From Sclerodactyla briareus (taxonomy: Eukaryota > Echinodermata > Holothuroidea > Dendrochirotida > Sclerodactylidae), in assembly GCA_026419785.1 (NCBI GenBank), contig JAODTK010005771.1, positions 659,501-723,500 of the forward strand: 64,000 nucleotides of DNA. Direction: 5' to 3'. This document shows, one piece after another, positions 1 through 13,389 of the stretch (positions within the stretch are counted from its first letter, which is position 1; each line of letters opens with the position of its first letter). A program made the position numbers and the translations under genes. The notes under the pieces were generated by a model. The model was not told the origin of the DNA. It did not search any database and saw only the letters and a list, made by a program, of their open reading frames with translations.

Positions 1-3000
1 AGGAAGAGACCGTTTACCTTTCTTGAAAAAATAGGAGAAACATGTGAGATCTCCTCCAATATCCGGAACAATCCTCTTGCAGAGTTATTGAAAATAATAG
101 CTAATGGAACCAGGAAAAAACTCGTCGGGAAAAGATTTTTAGTAAGAAAATATAAACCTCCGTCAGGGACAGGAGCTTTATCACTATGGCTTGCACGTGG
201 CGCTTTAAACAAGGCGAGCACACCATATTTACCAATACTATGCGGAGAAAACCCGACAACTAGTGCACCCAAACAGGACGGAGAAATATTTATTAAGAAC
301 GCAAGCCATCTCCTGGCTATCCCTGATTGTACTAACGAGTCAGAATTTATCAAAGGACCAAGCTGTCCTTGAATTTCGCTTTCCCCCTCAATAAGAGAAA
401 AATGCACGAGGATTCTCCTTGAATAGAGGCAATCTGCCTCTCAAAAGCAAGTTTAGCACCAGAACTAACACGGGCTGGACAAGCTTTGCTGAACTTTGAA
501 ATGCTCTCGATCAGACACGACCCAGTAGAACGATAACGTCGCCATAAATGTCGCTTACGTTGATGGCCAGGAAAAACTTCCCTATTCAGCCAAGGAAGGA
601 CCTCTTGTTCTTACTGCGACGTTTCCTCAAGAGAACGTAACTTCGATAACCTCGTAACCTTTAATGAAACCATTCCAAGAGTCAAAAGCTTTCGTACTTA
701 TCTGACAATTTAGCCAATCTATCCTAGAAAGGACACGACATTGGCCTTCACGAAACAAGGAACAAGCTCTACTCTCTGTGCGATATTGACGGAACAAGAC
801 ACATTTGAAAGAGAAAATATCGTGATTCACTTGCACCGAGCTTACCCAAGATCTCTACATATCTACAGAATCGGATCACTGCTCAAAATAAATCCAAAAT
901 ATTATGCGTTCTGGTAGGAAAATGTACATGCGAGCAAGGGAAACAATCCTGCGTGACATTGAAAAGCAAGATCCAGATGCCAATAGTACCATCAGACCAG
1001 AAATATCTGGATAATGGAAATCACCCCTAATGATTGAACTCTTCCTAGAAACTTCGAAAAGTATTGTCGGAACGAAGAGAGTTGTTGTCTTCAGGGCTAT
1101 TTGGAGGAGAAGTACACAACGCCAACTATAAAGAAACTGGGAATACAAAACTCCACCACCAATGCCCAGGAGAGTATCGGTCCTATCTGCCTATTAAACA
1201 ACATAACCAGGACGGGTGAACTTCGGCGGTGGAAATATCACGTTAACCACGACTTGGTAATACCAATGGACGTCGGTTGCGTTCCTGACTAAAACTGAAA
1301 CTCATCAAACTTGTTCCTGAAGTAGTAATACACGATTCATGAGTCCACCAATATGCTTTTATAACGTGTCGAGACAATATAATATTAAAACAAATACTAG
1401 TAATATCTGAAACGGGAAAAACGCCAGACGTTAGAACGCACTAAGTAGTCACGCTATTACAAAGGTCGTGTTAATTTACCACAACATTATGTAACTAGCA
1501 CAGTATCCCGGTGTCGTTGGAGAAAGAAAAACATTGTAGAGGGATTGTGTGAAAAATTACATGAATTGTGCAGACTATATTTCTTACACTACAACGGGAT
1601 AGGTGAGCTACACACAACATTTTAAGAGTGCCGGTATACACTGTTTATCAATAAGGTCAATCTGTTTTATTCATTTCTTCAAACAGATGCAAAAAGAGCC
1701 AGACCAGAGGGGGATGGTAATCGAGGGCAAAAACGCGTCCTGCTGCTGGTGAGGTGGTCCACAAAACATTGTAACTATCGGGGATGAATAAAATGACAGG
1801 CAAAACATGTTAAGCATGAGATAGTTCTTTGTGTTCTGCCAGTCGGCGTAATGAGGAATATACAGGGTCAGACCATTCGCTAGTACGCCGAGGAAGGACG
1901 GAATATGATCGCAATCTTCCGATACCCTCAAAGAAGATACCCTGTGGTCCGTACACCAAAAAGGCGCGGATCTAATAGAAATCACGAATCTACTCAGAAC
2001 TGCCTTTGCCACCATGGCATGTGTTGGATTTGCACCGCACGATAACTCCACGCACTGCGGGCAATCTCATGCGAGATCGTCTCCATGCCGCTAGGCATAA
2101 CAGTGGCGAATTATCGCAAACAGAACGTACCCAACGGAAGCGTAAACTAACTCATCACGGAGTTAATTTTAAAAATATATATATGGGTACTTGAATAGAG
2201 GTTCGTCACGAACGTGGTTTAGGAAGTGGGGAAAAGGAGGAGAAGGGATTTATACTTATAAGCCAAAAAATGGAAGGCATTGATAAGGCGCAAAGGGCGC
2301 TGAATATTTTAGGTAGTATAGGAGATTCGCGCCTTGATGGCGTTGCAAATAGCTATCTTGTCGGAGCAACAAGGATATACTTGTGATAGGGAAAATAACC
2401 CATTCTCTTCGGTTGTTATTTCTCCAAGTGTGTGCGTCCAATAGCCAATATTGTCCTCGCTTGCAAATGCACCCCGATGCGCATCGACGTAAAAACCTGC
2501 CTCACACTGATACGGAGGTCATAGGCTTCAACACTTGCGGCCATTCTGAGACTGATATTGCTTGGGGTCACCGCAGCGGAGTCTTGGGACAGCATGCGAC
2601 AGCTCCTTGGTTCACGATGTGCCGACGAACGCAAGCATTCGCAAGCGGTGACATATACTAGAGAAACCGACAGCGGAAGACGGCCATTTCAATCAAGCCT
2701 ATTCCAGTCGAGTATTCGCGTGTATATTAGTAGGTACAGATGACACTCGATGACCTGTGGAATCCCGTCGAGTTGGCCGATTGCCAGTTGGCCTCGTGCG
2801 TTTTCAGCATGAGTTCCAGGATGAGTCTTAATTTTCTTCATTTTTGATAATTCAAAGGAAAATAGAACTGTAGGAATGGTAAAGTTTCTCTATGCAGCCT
2901 ATTCAGTCTCGATGTTTTATGACTTCAGGCATATCTAGAAGAAGGCGTTTGCCTGAAATGGAATGGCAGTTTTTATTCACAAGGCAGAGGAGTACGAAAT

Positions 3001-4690
3001 ATAGACGCATACTACCACAATGTTTACACTCCCTGGAGAAAGTTCTGCCCGATTTCATTACAGATTTGTCAGCCTCACTCCTCAGCCACTCAATCGCATA
3101 GCAGAGATAAAGGTATCAATACACAAACATATTTTCATGGGTAGTGTAAGATTTAGATGTGATGGAAAACTGTTTTTCTCCTGCATTGAAACCTCCTGTG
3201 GTGAGAACTCTTGTCTTATGGTAAGTAATGTTAATCGGTAGTGTTTTTTGGTTGGTACCTGTTGCACGTATCAAAACAGCAACTGATTCCGACGTTTGAG
3301 TGTTTTAGCCATGAACGATACCCATGGACGATAAATGGTTGGAGGGGTCTTGCATTGATTTGGAAGTATCACATAGATAATATACGTCTATTACCCTTGC
3401 CTAAGGTAACTGCAATCGTTGTTCTCTTGACCCAGATTAAGATAGAGCATGAATTACGTACATTGCGCATAGAGGCTATGGAGTGTGGCCAGATGATAGG
3501 CTACACCTGGATAAGCTAAGTTTTCGCACAACTGGTACACACATTTGTCTATAACATGACACTCCAAAGTAAGACTGGCAGCAGTTGTGCATATATCAAT
3601 TACATGTGGACTGTGTGGACATGTTGTGTGAGGGTTAGTGTTAATTGGATCAGGGTGGGTTAGGTTAGAAGAGTAAGTTGTAGGTATGAGCCAAGAGCTC
3701 ATTCAGATGGGGGTTGGAGGGTACCAGGGAATTGAGCAAGTATTCGAATAACTGGAGAGGTTTATGAGCCTGTGTTGTATGGTGCATGCATGACTGGTCG
3801 GTGAATACGAAACTGTTTCAGCATGTGTCTAGTTCCCATAGCACATGTGGTTCTCGAATCGTTGTTTCAAATTGTCACATTGTGTGAACACGATTTTACA
3901 GGCGCAGACCCACATTGCTATAACACTCACTAATGGCAGCACATGTATGGAATGCACCTAGCCGCATTCACTCAGGCCCGCATCCGGGCAAGCGACCGCC
4001 TAACCATCCCCTCCACTCCTGGGGTACCAGCTGCCCCTACCATGAGCTACAAGGAATACCATGCTAGCGGCCTCACCCATCCTGCCTTGTATTGAAGGGA
4101 CACCTGGATAGGATCGTTTTGTTGAAGTGTCATAAAGTATAGGCTTGCCTAATTGTGGCCATCAGTAGAAAACAATTGCCTCAGTGTTAGAACCTAACTT
4201 TTAATTTGACAGCAACAGTACATTCAGTCATTATGTCAGTACATGATGAAGCTAATTAACTTAAAACTCAAACTAGGAAGGAGGCACTGAAATTTTGGAC
4301 TTGCTGAAGCATCACTTTGGAAAATCATTCTAAATCTTCACAACTCCTACTTAATGAGGGAAGAGCGCTGTCAGGTTCATAACATTAATGAATCGGCCCT
4401 TACATCACAGACAGGGCTTGGAAGTGCATGGTAATAATGATACGGAAGTGGTAATTGATCGTCAACTTTGGTTAATTGCAGAACGTGCAAATTTTATGTG
4501 TAGAATCTGTTTAGTATGCGTGACTTTTGCGATATGCCCCACTCTGCACATGTTTCACCAAATGAACACATGCTAACACTATAGTTAGCAATAATACATT
4601 ACGTTTAGCAATTCAGCACTGTGTCAGTGTGTTTCAGTAAAAATTTAATGTTTTTTATTTTCAGAAGTGATGCAAAATACTATTTATATC
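1..4690. other. no supported gene
   Basis: I see nothing assignable here. Open frames on both strands reach only about 126 codons, none has a domain or motif I recognise, and none is joined by convincing splice sites with matched phase. Base composition is AT-rich and unremarkable. No tandem array, tRNA-like or transposon-terminal structure stands out. It may hold decayed transposons too old to recognise by eye. Confidence 0.5.
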
Positions 4691-4960
4691 CTAAACACTA
4701 GCTCTAGAGTGTGGGTGTCGAGTGTGTGGTCGGCCTCTTCTGGTGTTCGGTGTTTGGGCCCTATTTCCGATAACCGGTGTCCCCGGTGTTGTTGTCAGTT
4801 TGTCGAGAGCTATTGGTGTTGGTGTCAGATCACTGAGTAGAACTGTTGAATTTTCCCTCGGACTCACGCTCTCGGGCACTGGAACTCGGACTCGACTCAC
4901 ATGCTTCAGGATCGGACTCGGGCTCGATCACCCTGAGTGGACTCGCTACAGCACTGGTCT
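4690..4960. repeat. CTCGGACTCG-rich repeat fragment
   Basis: The segment is built from irregular repeats of the 6-mer family GACTCG/ACTCGG (for example around 4858-4945). The same composition occurs only at the two ends of the MITE nested in the LINE at 11.2-12.1 kb, so this is probably a solo fragment of that family. No clear terminal inverted repeat is visible here. Confidence 0.5.
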
Positions 4961-6130
4961 CTACCCACCCCCCAATCCCTTTTCCTCTGCGGGCCGACAA
5001 GGCAACGAAATTGGGCCTACCATTTTTTACATGTTTGGTATGACCAACCATAATTCGAACTCATACCCTCTCTATTTGCACCTGTGTCTAAGGTAATCAT
5101 CGGTAACATGTATCAGGACAATGAGAAGAAAATGAAAAAGTGGCAAACCCTCCTTCGGGTAGTGATACATCACTTTGGTTAGGGGATTTCCTTGGTGATG
5201 AGTTGTGTTCGTCTGTCGGCCAAAATTCTATTTTCACATATTTCGTTTTTATCGTTCAGCTAAACGATTTATCGTCCGGCTTCAAAAAATGTGGTAATAG
5301 GGACAGACTCCATATCCCTGGTTTAGCCGAAAGATCGTGTAGCCGAACGATAAGAAAGCATATAGTGTGAGCGGCTCTTACGAGACCCATTCATCTAGAA
5401 ACCAGTAGCACTGTGACGGGTTGCACCATATAAACTTGGCCCGCGGATCTCGACCAAACAGTAATCGTTTTGGAGTTGACCAACTACGAGAAATCAAACG
5501 AGATATTAGGTCAGTCGCTAGAGGATCGCAAGACCCTAACTTACATGGACACATCCGTTGTATCGAACAATTATCTTCAAGAGGGGAAAATGTCAAATGA
5601 CGGTCACCACCAGACTTGGCCAAAATCGCGATTTGAGGCTGGCTTTTCAAGACAAGGACATGTTTGTCGAATACAAGGCGGAAAAAACCAGGGGGTTATC
5701 GTCAAGGGAAGTAGAGTGAGAGGTTCGAGCATAGATGAAGCGTGTGTATGTTACCTGTCACATAATCCAGTTACGTATACGCTCAACCTGGATAGGATCG
5801 AGTGGTCTTTGACTGTGCGGCTCAATCCAAAAGTGTTCTCTTGAACAGCAGACCACTCCGAGGCTCCGACATGACGATTAGTCGGTCGAGTTCTGGTGCG
5901 CATGTTTAGAGAAGATACGACGGTTGTGATATTTGTACACACAAGTTGTTAGTGACTGACAAGTAGGTTGGCTCTCTTCGCGTCGTGTGAGGCAAGATGG
6001 GGACGCAGTCAAATTACCAGATGCTCGTTCAACATTTGAAGGCAATTCTCTGCCGAGCCTTGCGAATTGCTCTGCGAAGGACAGTTGTGTATTCGAGAGG
6101 ATTTCAATGAACATGTGGCATTGACGGTAT

Positions 6131-6240
6131 ATAATAACTTTTATGTTGATGACTCTTGAAGTCTGTGTCGTTCGAAAGAGGCGCGCGCAATCATACCAGA
6201 GCTTTGCAACAAGCATGGGGTTTCAAACTCACCAAATAAC
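6131..6240 (+). repeat. dispersed direct repeat, copy 1
   Basis: This shares two blocks with 6882-6997 in the same order and orientation: a TAACTTTTAYGTTGA-GACTCTTGA-GTCTGTGTCGTT block, and an 'AGTTTTGCAA...CATGGGG-TTCAAACTCACC' block about 30 bases later. The copies differ by substitutions and small indels. No coding potential is evident. Confidence 0.6.
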
Positions 6241-6881
6241 AAAATCATGAATTAAAAAGGTGCAGTAATGGGTTCTGCATAGGACTGCTAAATTTGGATA
6301 CGAGAATAGAAAACCAGTCAAAAGTTACTCACTATCGCGGTGTTTCTCCTATCGAGCAGTGAAACTCGATTATTAGATGTGCCCCTTCCTTCGTTGGGAA
6401 TTTAACACAGCTACCGAAGCATGGACACACAGTAGAACAGACATAGACTAACCAGCTACTATTGGATTGTTTGGTTATGATAAAACTGAAATGTGTTTTC
6501 TTTATCATGACTTACATTGGGGGATGCATGTTAGCAATGAGAAAAATGAACATAATTATGGCAAAACTTTCGCAGGCCTTGGATTCATCTTATCTCTATG
6601 TAGGCATATACTTGCCAAGCAGATCGGAGCATACTCATTCGAGGCTAAGCAAGGGGGCAGAAAAAGCACGCACAGTGGTCCCTAATTTTTGTTTTTATCA
6701 CCGAGTTGAGTGTGTGTGTCAATTATGAGAGCGCAGTTGTGTGCGAAGCCGACCCTGGCGGGATCGATGGGGGGACCTCTCAATTGCACATATGTCCAAG
6801 GCGGTAGTCAAGCCTTTCATTCGGGGAGTGTGCATAACTTTGTTAGTTCATTTTTTGTAATGAGATGTGTCGTCTGGCGGC

Positions 6882-6997
6882 GTAACTTTTACGTTGAGAC
6901 TCTTGACAGTCTGTGTCGTTAGAGCAGAGCCACTCAGTTTACACCCCGGAGTTTTGCAAAATGTTGGCGCATGGGGGGTTCAAAACTCACCATTACC
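6882..6997 (+). repeat. dispersed direct repeat, copy 2
   Basis: This is the second copy of the repeat at 6131-6240, about 750 bases downstream and diverged. Flanking sequences do not align obviously, so the family looks like a short dispersed element rather than a local tandem duplication. Confidence 0.6.
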
Positions 6998-8079
6998 CAA
7001 GAGAGTTGCAGTCCCCCGGCCCTTTCGCGCAGCCCACTACCCAGAACATTGGGAGAGGCTAGAAGAAATCGAGTAAGGAGATGTACAAGAACAATGTATG
7101 GCACGTCTGTACGGTCCTTGAGGAGGAGGCTAAGTACATTGCGGATTTAGATTAGACGTACAATCGCAGGAGCGAAACTCCAAGAGTTATCAGGCAAATT
7201 GAAAGTGACAACTTCGTTTTTCTAGCTGAAAGGCGAAAGAGGAGAAAATCGCGGGAAGAGGATTCTTCGAGGTCGTTCTCGGTATGACCCATTATTGCGG
7301 TTGAGCGACTGCAGGTGACTGAAAATAATGTCATTATGTGTAATACGGCAATTGAGGCCAAGTTTACTGTCGCACTCTCAAATGCCAAGCCAATATTAGG
7401 CCTACTCACACATTTGCAAACGTGGTTAAGTTCAAAGGACAACTGCAGCATGTGTAACAATAGATTGGATGGTTGTGGGGAATGAAAAAAATACATTCGT
7501 AGGTCGAACCAATTTCGACACGATGGTCCATGTCGAGTACTAGCCTTCATCGTTTGACCGGTATTCAGAGGAGTTAGAGATAAGTCCTATTGCGCCCAAT
7601 AAAGCATGACGTCATAGTTAAACAACATAGATATCTGTTATTGTATTCCATTGTTTCATGGTTGAATAACCAAAATTCCAACCGTGTCACACGGTCAATT
7701 AGTTCCCACAGCATTATTCCACCTTCACCCTCACGGTAAGATTGCTCCCCAGAGGTTCTTGTATTGTGAGGATGATCTGTCTGATAGTCAACATCCTTCC
7801 TATCCCCCACTTTTTTCCCCACTTCCCCTGTCTCTATCCCCTCCGTCTTTCTGCTCTCACTTTTCCCTTCGCCCCCTCCCATGACCCTAAATGGAGACAT
7901 CCACCCAATTAGCATTAGAACTGAGGAAGGGAGCGGCGATGATGCTCCTGGACCACGTATATTACCCCCCCCACACCACCCGACGATGCACTTTCTAGAA
8001 GCATGTTCTTTTTCTGTGGAAGAAAAATGCAGCACCGTAAATATCAATACATGATACAGGAACATGGCCGGGCGATCAT

Positions 8080-9390
8080 GGGGGACGAGGGGACACCCCC
8101 CCCAAAAAAAAAAATGGTGGGGGCGCAATGCATCCCCCCTCCAATATTTCAGTCCGAACTACTATTCGCTGACACTGTATCCAACATATCCAGAAGAAGC
8201 AACTGGTTTAAACAAATGCTAATGACCTAATTAGCAAGTGAGGGAAAATACTGCTGCCCTATTTTCGAAAATTTGGTGCGTTACGCGCGCGGCTGTTTCA
8301 AATGCCTGGTAGTGGATCTAACATATGATGTGCAGACTTATGAGGTTCCTTAACAAAAAATGCGATATGGGCGTTCCTAATGCAATAAAAGAGGGTTTCT
8401 CCTTCGATCCCTATCGTTGGCATTGGAATGGCTTTTACAAGCTGGTGTGTTGCTCCTTCATTGGAAGTGCGATTCTGCTCGGGGACCAGTTAGTTAAATA
8501 AACAAACTAAGGTAAACATACAAGTCAATACTTGAGGTGAAGGCGGGTGAGGCGAACAGGGGGGAGGGTTACCACTGGCGGGATCTGGTTTTGTTTTTTT
8601 GTTTTATGGGTGAGACCACTTGCTGAAAGTTGGTGCACGTGTACATACTTATCCATGAGACACACGGTGGGCGGCATCGAAACTGCGGCCCAGGGACCAC
8701 ACAGATTTCGTTGTCAAAAAGACATGATTCAAAAATTCAGCGTGAAGAAAAAGCTACGTCGAAATATTGCCCGAATTTTCGGGAATGCAAAAGTGTAGAC
8801 TTTGTTGTTCGGTCAGGGGAGGAGGTTGAGGCGACGGGGGTAAGTTTACCACTGGTGAAGACCTGTGATCTTTTTTGGAATATATGGTCTATGAAAATTA
8901 AAATTAGAGCGTATTCAGCAATTCAATTAGGAGTGCCACCACTTGTTGAAAGTTGTGGCGCGTGATCGAAGCACTTACTAAGGGGGGCACACGATGCAGG
9001 TGGAAACACCTTTCCATTGCTCATTTCAGACCGTAAACCACTAACCACGAGCCCACTTGACACTATTTTAGGTTGTCGCAGCGTCCCAACGCAAAACCTT
9101 GAAATTGATTCCTAAGGGCGATAAGTTTTGGAGAACCTTCCCTAAATAACAATTGTATCGATTTTTGGGGAATGCTACTAATTTGTCCGATGAGGCACAG
9201 GAAGTGTCGTTTCCTGCAATCTTGGAGGTTTGTTCAAAAGAACTTTTTCGGGTAATGACACGCGCCAACCTGTGGTGGTGCTCCCGCAAGATAGTATTCA
9301 TCTTGAACACACTTGAGAGACTAGTGCAGTTTGGATTTGTAAAGAAAACCGCTGCTGCAATGAACACCAGTTCCAAAAAAATTGGAAGAT
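8080..9390 (+). repeat. ~1.4 kb dispersed repeat, copy A1
   Basis: Blocks in conserved order match the copy at 13.39-14.93 kb. They include a C/G-homopolymer-rich start with GGCGATCATGGGGGACG, 'TTCGCTGACA-CTGTATCC-ACATA', 'GGTTCTCCTTC-ATCC-TATCGTT', the core CTGGCGGGATC, 'GAAAGTTG-GTGCGC', 'CACTTACTA', 'CCCAACGCAAA-CCTTGAAATTGA' and 'GGCGATAAGTTTTGG'. No long open frame is shared between copies, so it looks non-autonomous. Its 3' end abuts the truncated LINE. Confidence 0.7.
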
Positions 9391-9399
9391 GCCGGAGAC

Positions 9400-12300
9400 A
9401 GGTAAAACAAATTGACTATATATTAATGGTTAGGAGCCGCTTCAAGAACTGTTTTAAGAACCGTTCAAAAAAATACCATGGTGCAGATGTGGGCAGCGAC
9501 TCACAGTCTACTAAGGGCCGGGAATACGGTAAAAGTAACGATCCCGACACAGAGAAGGATGACCGAACAGAAGATCTGATGCTTGAAATCAGAGGAGATG
9601 AAGCAGAGAATATGCGTGGAAGTCAGTAAACAAATATGATGGGCGCAAATGGGAGAACAAGAGCATAGAGCATGCTACCAAAAACTTACTACATAGAAAA
9701 GAAAGGCGCATGGTAAACAAATGGAGGACAGCATTGAAAATACTGATCTGATGGGGATGATAGAAAAAAGGCAAAATCCAAAAGAAATATACCAGCAAAA
9801 GGACAAGGAAATAAAGTCAAGTGTTAAAAAAAGCCAAGTGATAATGGGATATAATTCCAATGAGGAAAATTGAAGACTGGCACAAGAAGCATGATGTGAA
9901 GAAGATGCATGAAAAAGTCAAAGACCTAACAGACAGAGGAGGACCTCGGAAACAGTGGTAGCTGTATGAGATCAAGAAATGACAGTATGCTGATTGAGAA
10001 GGATCAAATCAATGAAAGAGGGTATAATAAATCAGCGACTATATATGATGACAGCAATGAACCAAGGAGGACTCCAATCGGTGTAATGGATGGGCCAGAA
10101 ATTCTTTCGAGGAGGTGAGAGAGAAGCCATCAAGAAACTAAATACTGGAAGCACTGGTTGTGATGGAATAAGAGCAGAAGAATTAAAGCTTGGAATGCAG
10201 CAGAGGGTCTAAGAATGATAAAAGCATCATCAACAAAATGTAACAAATGAGAGATCAAAGGACTGAAGCACTCACCGTTACAAAATGCCAAAGGAAACGT
10301 CAATGCTACAGAAGTACTGATATAGCTCACAATACGATGAGGAGCCACGTTACTAAATAATGCTGAGCATCATCATTGAAGAGGAATGCCAAAACCGTCG
10401 AGGATGAAATAGAGGACACACAATCGGGTTTCAGGAAGGCATGGGCAAAAGAGAGGGTCTCTTCAAACTACGAAATTCTAATTGACAAATATCTAGAGGG
10501 TCGGCAAAGATGTATGCATCTGTATTTATAGACTATGACAGAAAGTATTTGACAGAGGTGACTCATAAGGATAAATGGACTCACGGAGGAAACTGGATGT
10601 GGTGGAGAGACGCACGATAATACCAGTAATTATAATGGGGACCAAACACAGCTGTGAAAAACTAGGGAAGGGCCAATGGAGTCCGTCCCAACAAGAGGGG
10701 TGTTAGACAAGGTTGTGTTCTCTCCCAAAACTGTTAGCTGTACACAGAAAATATTTTCAAGCACATAAGAGAGATGAAAGGGAGTGAGCATTGGAGGTGC
10801 GCAAGAATATAATCTGAGATAGCGGAGTACACTGCATTCTTGCCAGAAACGAGATGAATACAGGTGAATAGGTAGATGAGGTCATGGCAGAGAGTGAAGA
10901 GATGGGATCCTGAAGATGAAACAACTCATCAACGCAAACAAACGTCATGTAGGTAACATCGTCACATCCTACGGGAACCCAAGATCAGTTAAAAGTTAAA
11001 ATATCTGGGGCAACAGAATAACGGATGATGGCGTTTATTAGTGAAGTGAAGGCAAAAGGATCGCTATTGCACGGGGGACTCCTTTATAAACGAAAGAGGT
11101 GCTAGTAGTAATAAAGTTGAGGATGAAAAAACACGAAAGGAATGGTAAAGTGTTATATACTCTCCCAATGCTTTAAGCATGCGAGCCCTGGATTTACAGT
11201 GTTGGAGGACTTCGGAGGAGACGGTCTCGATTGGAAGGATCGGTCTCGGGAAATCGGACTAGTCGACTTGATTGACATCGGACTCGGGACTCGGCTGTTG
11301 GGACTCGGTTCGAGTCCAGGTCGAGAAAAACCGAGCTTTTTTTAAATAGAAAAAATCCACAGGAGAAATCCCGAATTAGTGTGTCTGTTTTATCACTGCA
11401 AGAAATTCGAAATCGGAAATGAACAATCATAAATGCGATGTACTGCCTTGTTGTCAATGTCTCCAGAATTCACTCAATCAAATTTGAAGTTATAGCCAGT
11501 AGTGCATTTCAGTGATAACTTCGCTGCGGAATGCTTGGTTTAAAGCAGTGCCCTTATGAGGTACTATACACTATGGACGCCTGTCTATAAAGATGGATAT
11601 GTTGCTATTCTGGAATGCAATGAAAAAATACTTCAAAGTATAACTGGCTTCTGGAAAGTTATTGTTGCTAGAGTTTGCAAACTGTGGGGGGTGGGGACAG
11701 GGAGTTAGATACAGTAGTTAGGCATTATTTTGTAGTTTTGGCACGGCGGTAATGCAATTTGCATTTACATGGTTACTGTTATGAACTTCCCCCCAATGAT
11801 GACCTCAAACTGTACAACAGGTACGGGGCAACTCCAAATTTTGTATGGGATGAATATGAACAACAATATTACCCTGTTGTGGGGGATGATGAACAACTAA
11901 ACTGCAAATAACTTGCTCTTTGAAACCTGATACCATATATTTGCTAAATGCCAAGTTGTGATAGGGACTGGGACTCGGGGACTCGGAACAAGGACTCGAC
12001 TTGACTCGGACTCGAATGTTGAGGACTCGGCTTGGAATGCACTCGGGGATAGTGAGGACTTCGTTTGGACTCGGACTCGGAGTGGCTGGAACTCGACTCC
12101 AACACTGGACTTTATCGAAGGGAATGACAAGATATGATTGAAGCTTCTGAGATGTGGATTTATAGGAAGATGCTAGAGTGTCGATATGACAAAAGCACAA
12201 ATGAGAGATTTTGAAAAGAGTAAAATGAAAAACGAGCACCTGCTTAAGAGTGATCAAGAGCAGGAAAATGCAGCAGTATATGGGCCACATCCTCAGTCAT

Positions 12301-12490
12301 CTCTATCCAAGAAACAACTTCTGCTGGGAAGAGTGGATGGGAGAAGATCAAGAGGAAGACCAAAAAGCACATGGTGGTGTGACACAAGGGCTGGAAAGAA
12401 AGAGTCTACGCGAACTGGCAAATCAGCTGAGGGACAGGAACACAAGGGGGCATCAGACATCCAGAGCCTGTGGATGGGAAAAGGAACTCA
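9400..12490 (+). mobile_element. degenerate RTE-like non-LTR retrotransposon (LINE)
   Basis: A 5'-truncated and heavily frameshifted LINE polyprotein reads in one direction. The C-terminal part of an AP-like endonuclease comes first (QIDYIL near 9408, then GADVGSD). Reverse-transcriptase blocks follow: a helix ending CDGIRAEELK near 10190, FIDYD near 10524 and RGVRQGCVLSP near 10693. The C-terminal region resumes at about 12135 (IEASEMWIYRRMLE, then MGHIL and SLRELANQLRDR). The domain order and the wording of these motifs resemble the 'craniofacial development protein 2-like' proteins derived from RTE elements. It encodes, or once encoded, target-primed reverse transcription machinery. It is dead: many stops, plus a 911-bp insertion between the RT and the C-terminal domain. 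Clade assignment is by motif memory only. Confidence 0.8.
11197..12107. mobile_element. hAT-type MITE nested inside the LINE
   Basis: The 11-bp terminal inverted repeats are perfect: CAGTGTTGGAG at 11197-11207 and CTCCAACACTG at 12097-12107. Inside each end lies a block of GACTCG/ACTCGG repeats. The flanks TGGATTTA (left) and GGACTTTA (right, counting one shared G) resemble an 8-bp target duplication with one change, as expected for hAT elements. The LINE frame is interrupted exactly here and resumes just after it. No transposase is present, so the element is non-autonomous. Confidence 0.8.
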
Positions 12491-12514
12491 GAAGTTAGGT
12501 AAATAGGACCTCGC

Positions 12515-12610
12515 GAGGGGTGGACATGTTAGGTATCCACTCGGGCTCCCCGAAAGATGGGGAAAAGTCACCGACGAGCGGGGGGAGGGGGCTCCCCGCG
12601 GGAGGGAAGA
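12515..12610 (+). repeat. GC-rich repeat related to 20.46-20.58 kb
   Basis: The block 'GGTATCCACTCGGGCTCCCCG-A-AGATGGGG' followed by a G-run and 'CTCCCCGCGGG' has a diverged relative at 20455-20580 ('GTACCCACTCAGGCTTCCCG-ATAAAATGGGG', then a G-run and 'CTCCCCTTGGG'). This sits just after the LINE end. It may be the LINE 3' tail or an independent element. Confidence 0.5.
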
Positions 12611-13389
12611 CGAACCGCCCGCCATCTGAGTGTCTGTCTGGGCCATGCAGACACTTGTGTTTATCATGTTGGGTGCATTCGATGGCCGGGTATTTATACA
12701 CGTGAGGATTGTGTGCATCATTCCATGAAGAGTGCTACAAGACGTTTTGATCGAAAACCACGATCACGGGATTTAATATAATGGGTGAAGTGCAGGGGGG
12801 GGGGGAGCGAGCCAGGTACTCAGCCTGACTGAATGGGCGCAGGCGGGGAGGCAAATAAACCAGGAGCGTCTGGACAGGCGAGATGCCGGAATCCCTCGAG
12901 AATAGTTTTGGCAGAAGAAAAAATCACACCTTGCAATATAAGTCACGTGACAATTTAAAACATATTCAGGGGGCTTGTGAATTCGATGTTAGTAATAATA
13001 AAATTGAAAGGGAATCAGCCTACCCGAATGCTGTTGTTATGATCGGATTTATTGAAATTCCCTATTGATCGAAATAGCCGATTAACCTTCAATACCTCAC
13101 TCCTACTCATACTCTACTCCGGATACTGGCTGGGCCAACCAAGAGAAATGATTGCCGGGCGGGTGCAGGGGAAAACCAAAAACAAAGGAGAAACTATCTG
13201 AAAGGGATACACTGTGCTTAAAGCAATTTACTGAAGAAGATTTAAAAACCAGCTCAGGAAGTGCGTGCCACTCCTTAAGTCGTGGGGAAAAAAATCTTGT
13301 ACGCATACAAACGACATAAAGGGGATGCGAAAATTGAGAGTATTTGCATGGCGAAGACCCCTACGGGGGGTGGTTACGAGGCAAGGGCG

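Larger units (their letters stand above)
4961..8079. other. gene-poor interval with dispersed repeats
   Basis: No protein family is recognised. The interval contains a short direct repeat (6131-6240 and 6882-6997), a strongly pyrimidine-rich strand at about 7790-7880, and the 14-base core AAAGGACAACTGCA near 7435, which also forms the end of the MITE at 35.9 kb. A 184-codon minus frame at 7574-8128 is low-complexity and is not accepted as a gene. Confidence 0.5.

Noticed and set aside
7574-8128. 184-codon minus-strand frame
   Set aside because: It is generated by pyrimidine-rich and homopolymer sequence, with no domain and no conserved counterpart in the repeat copy at 13.4 kb.
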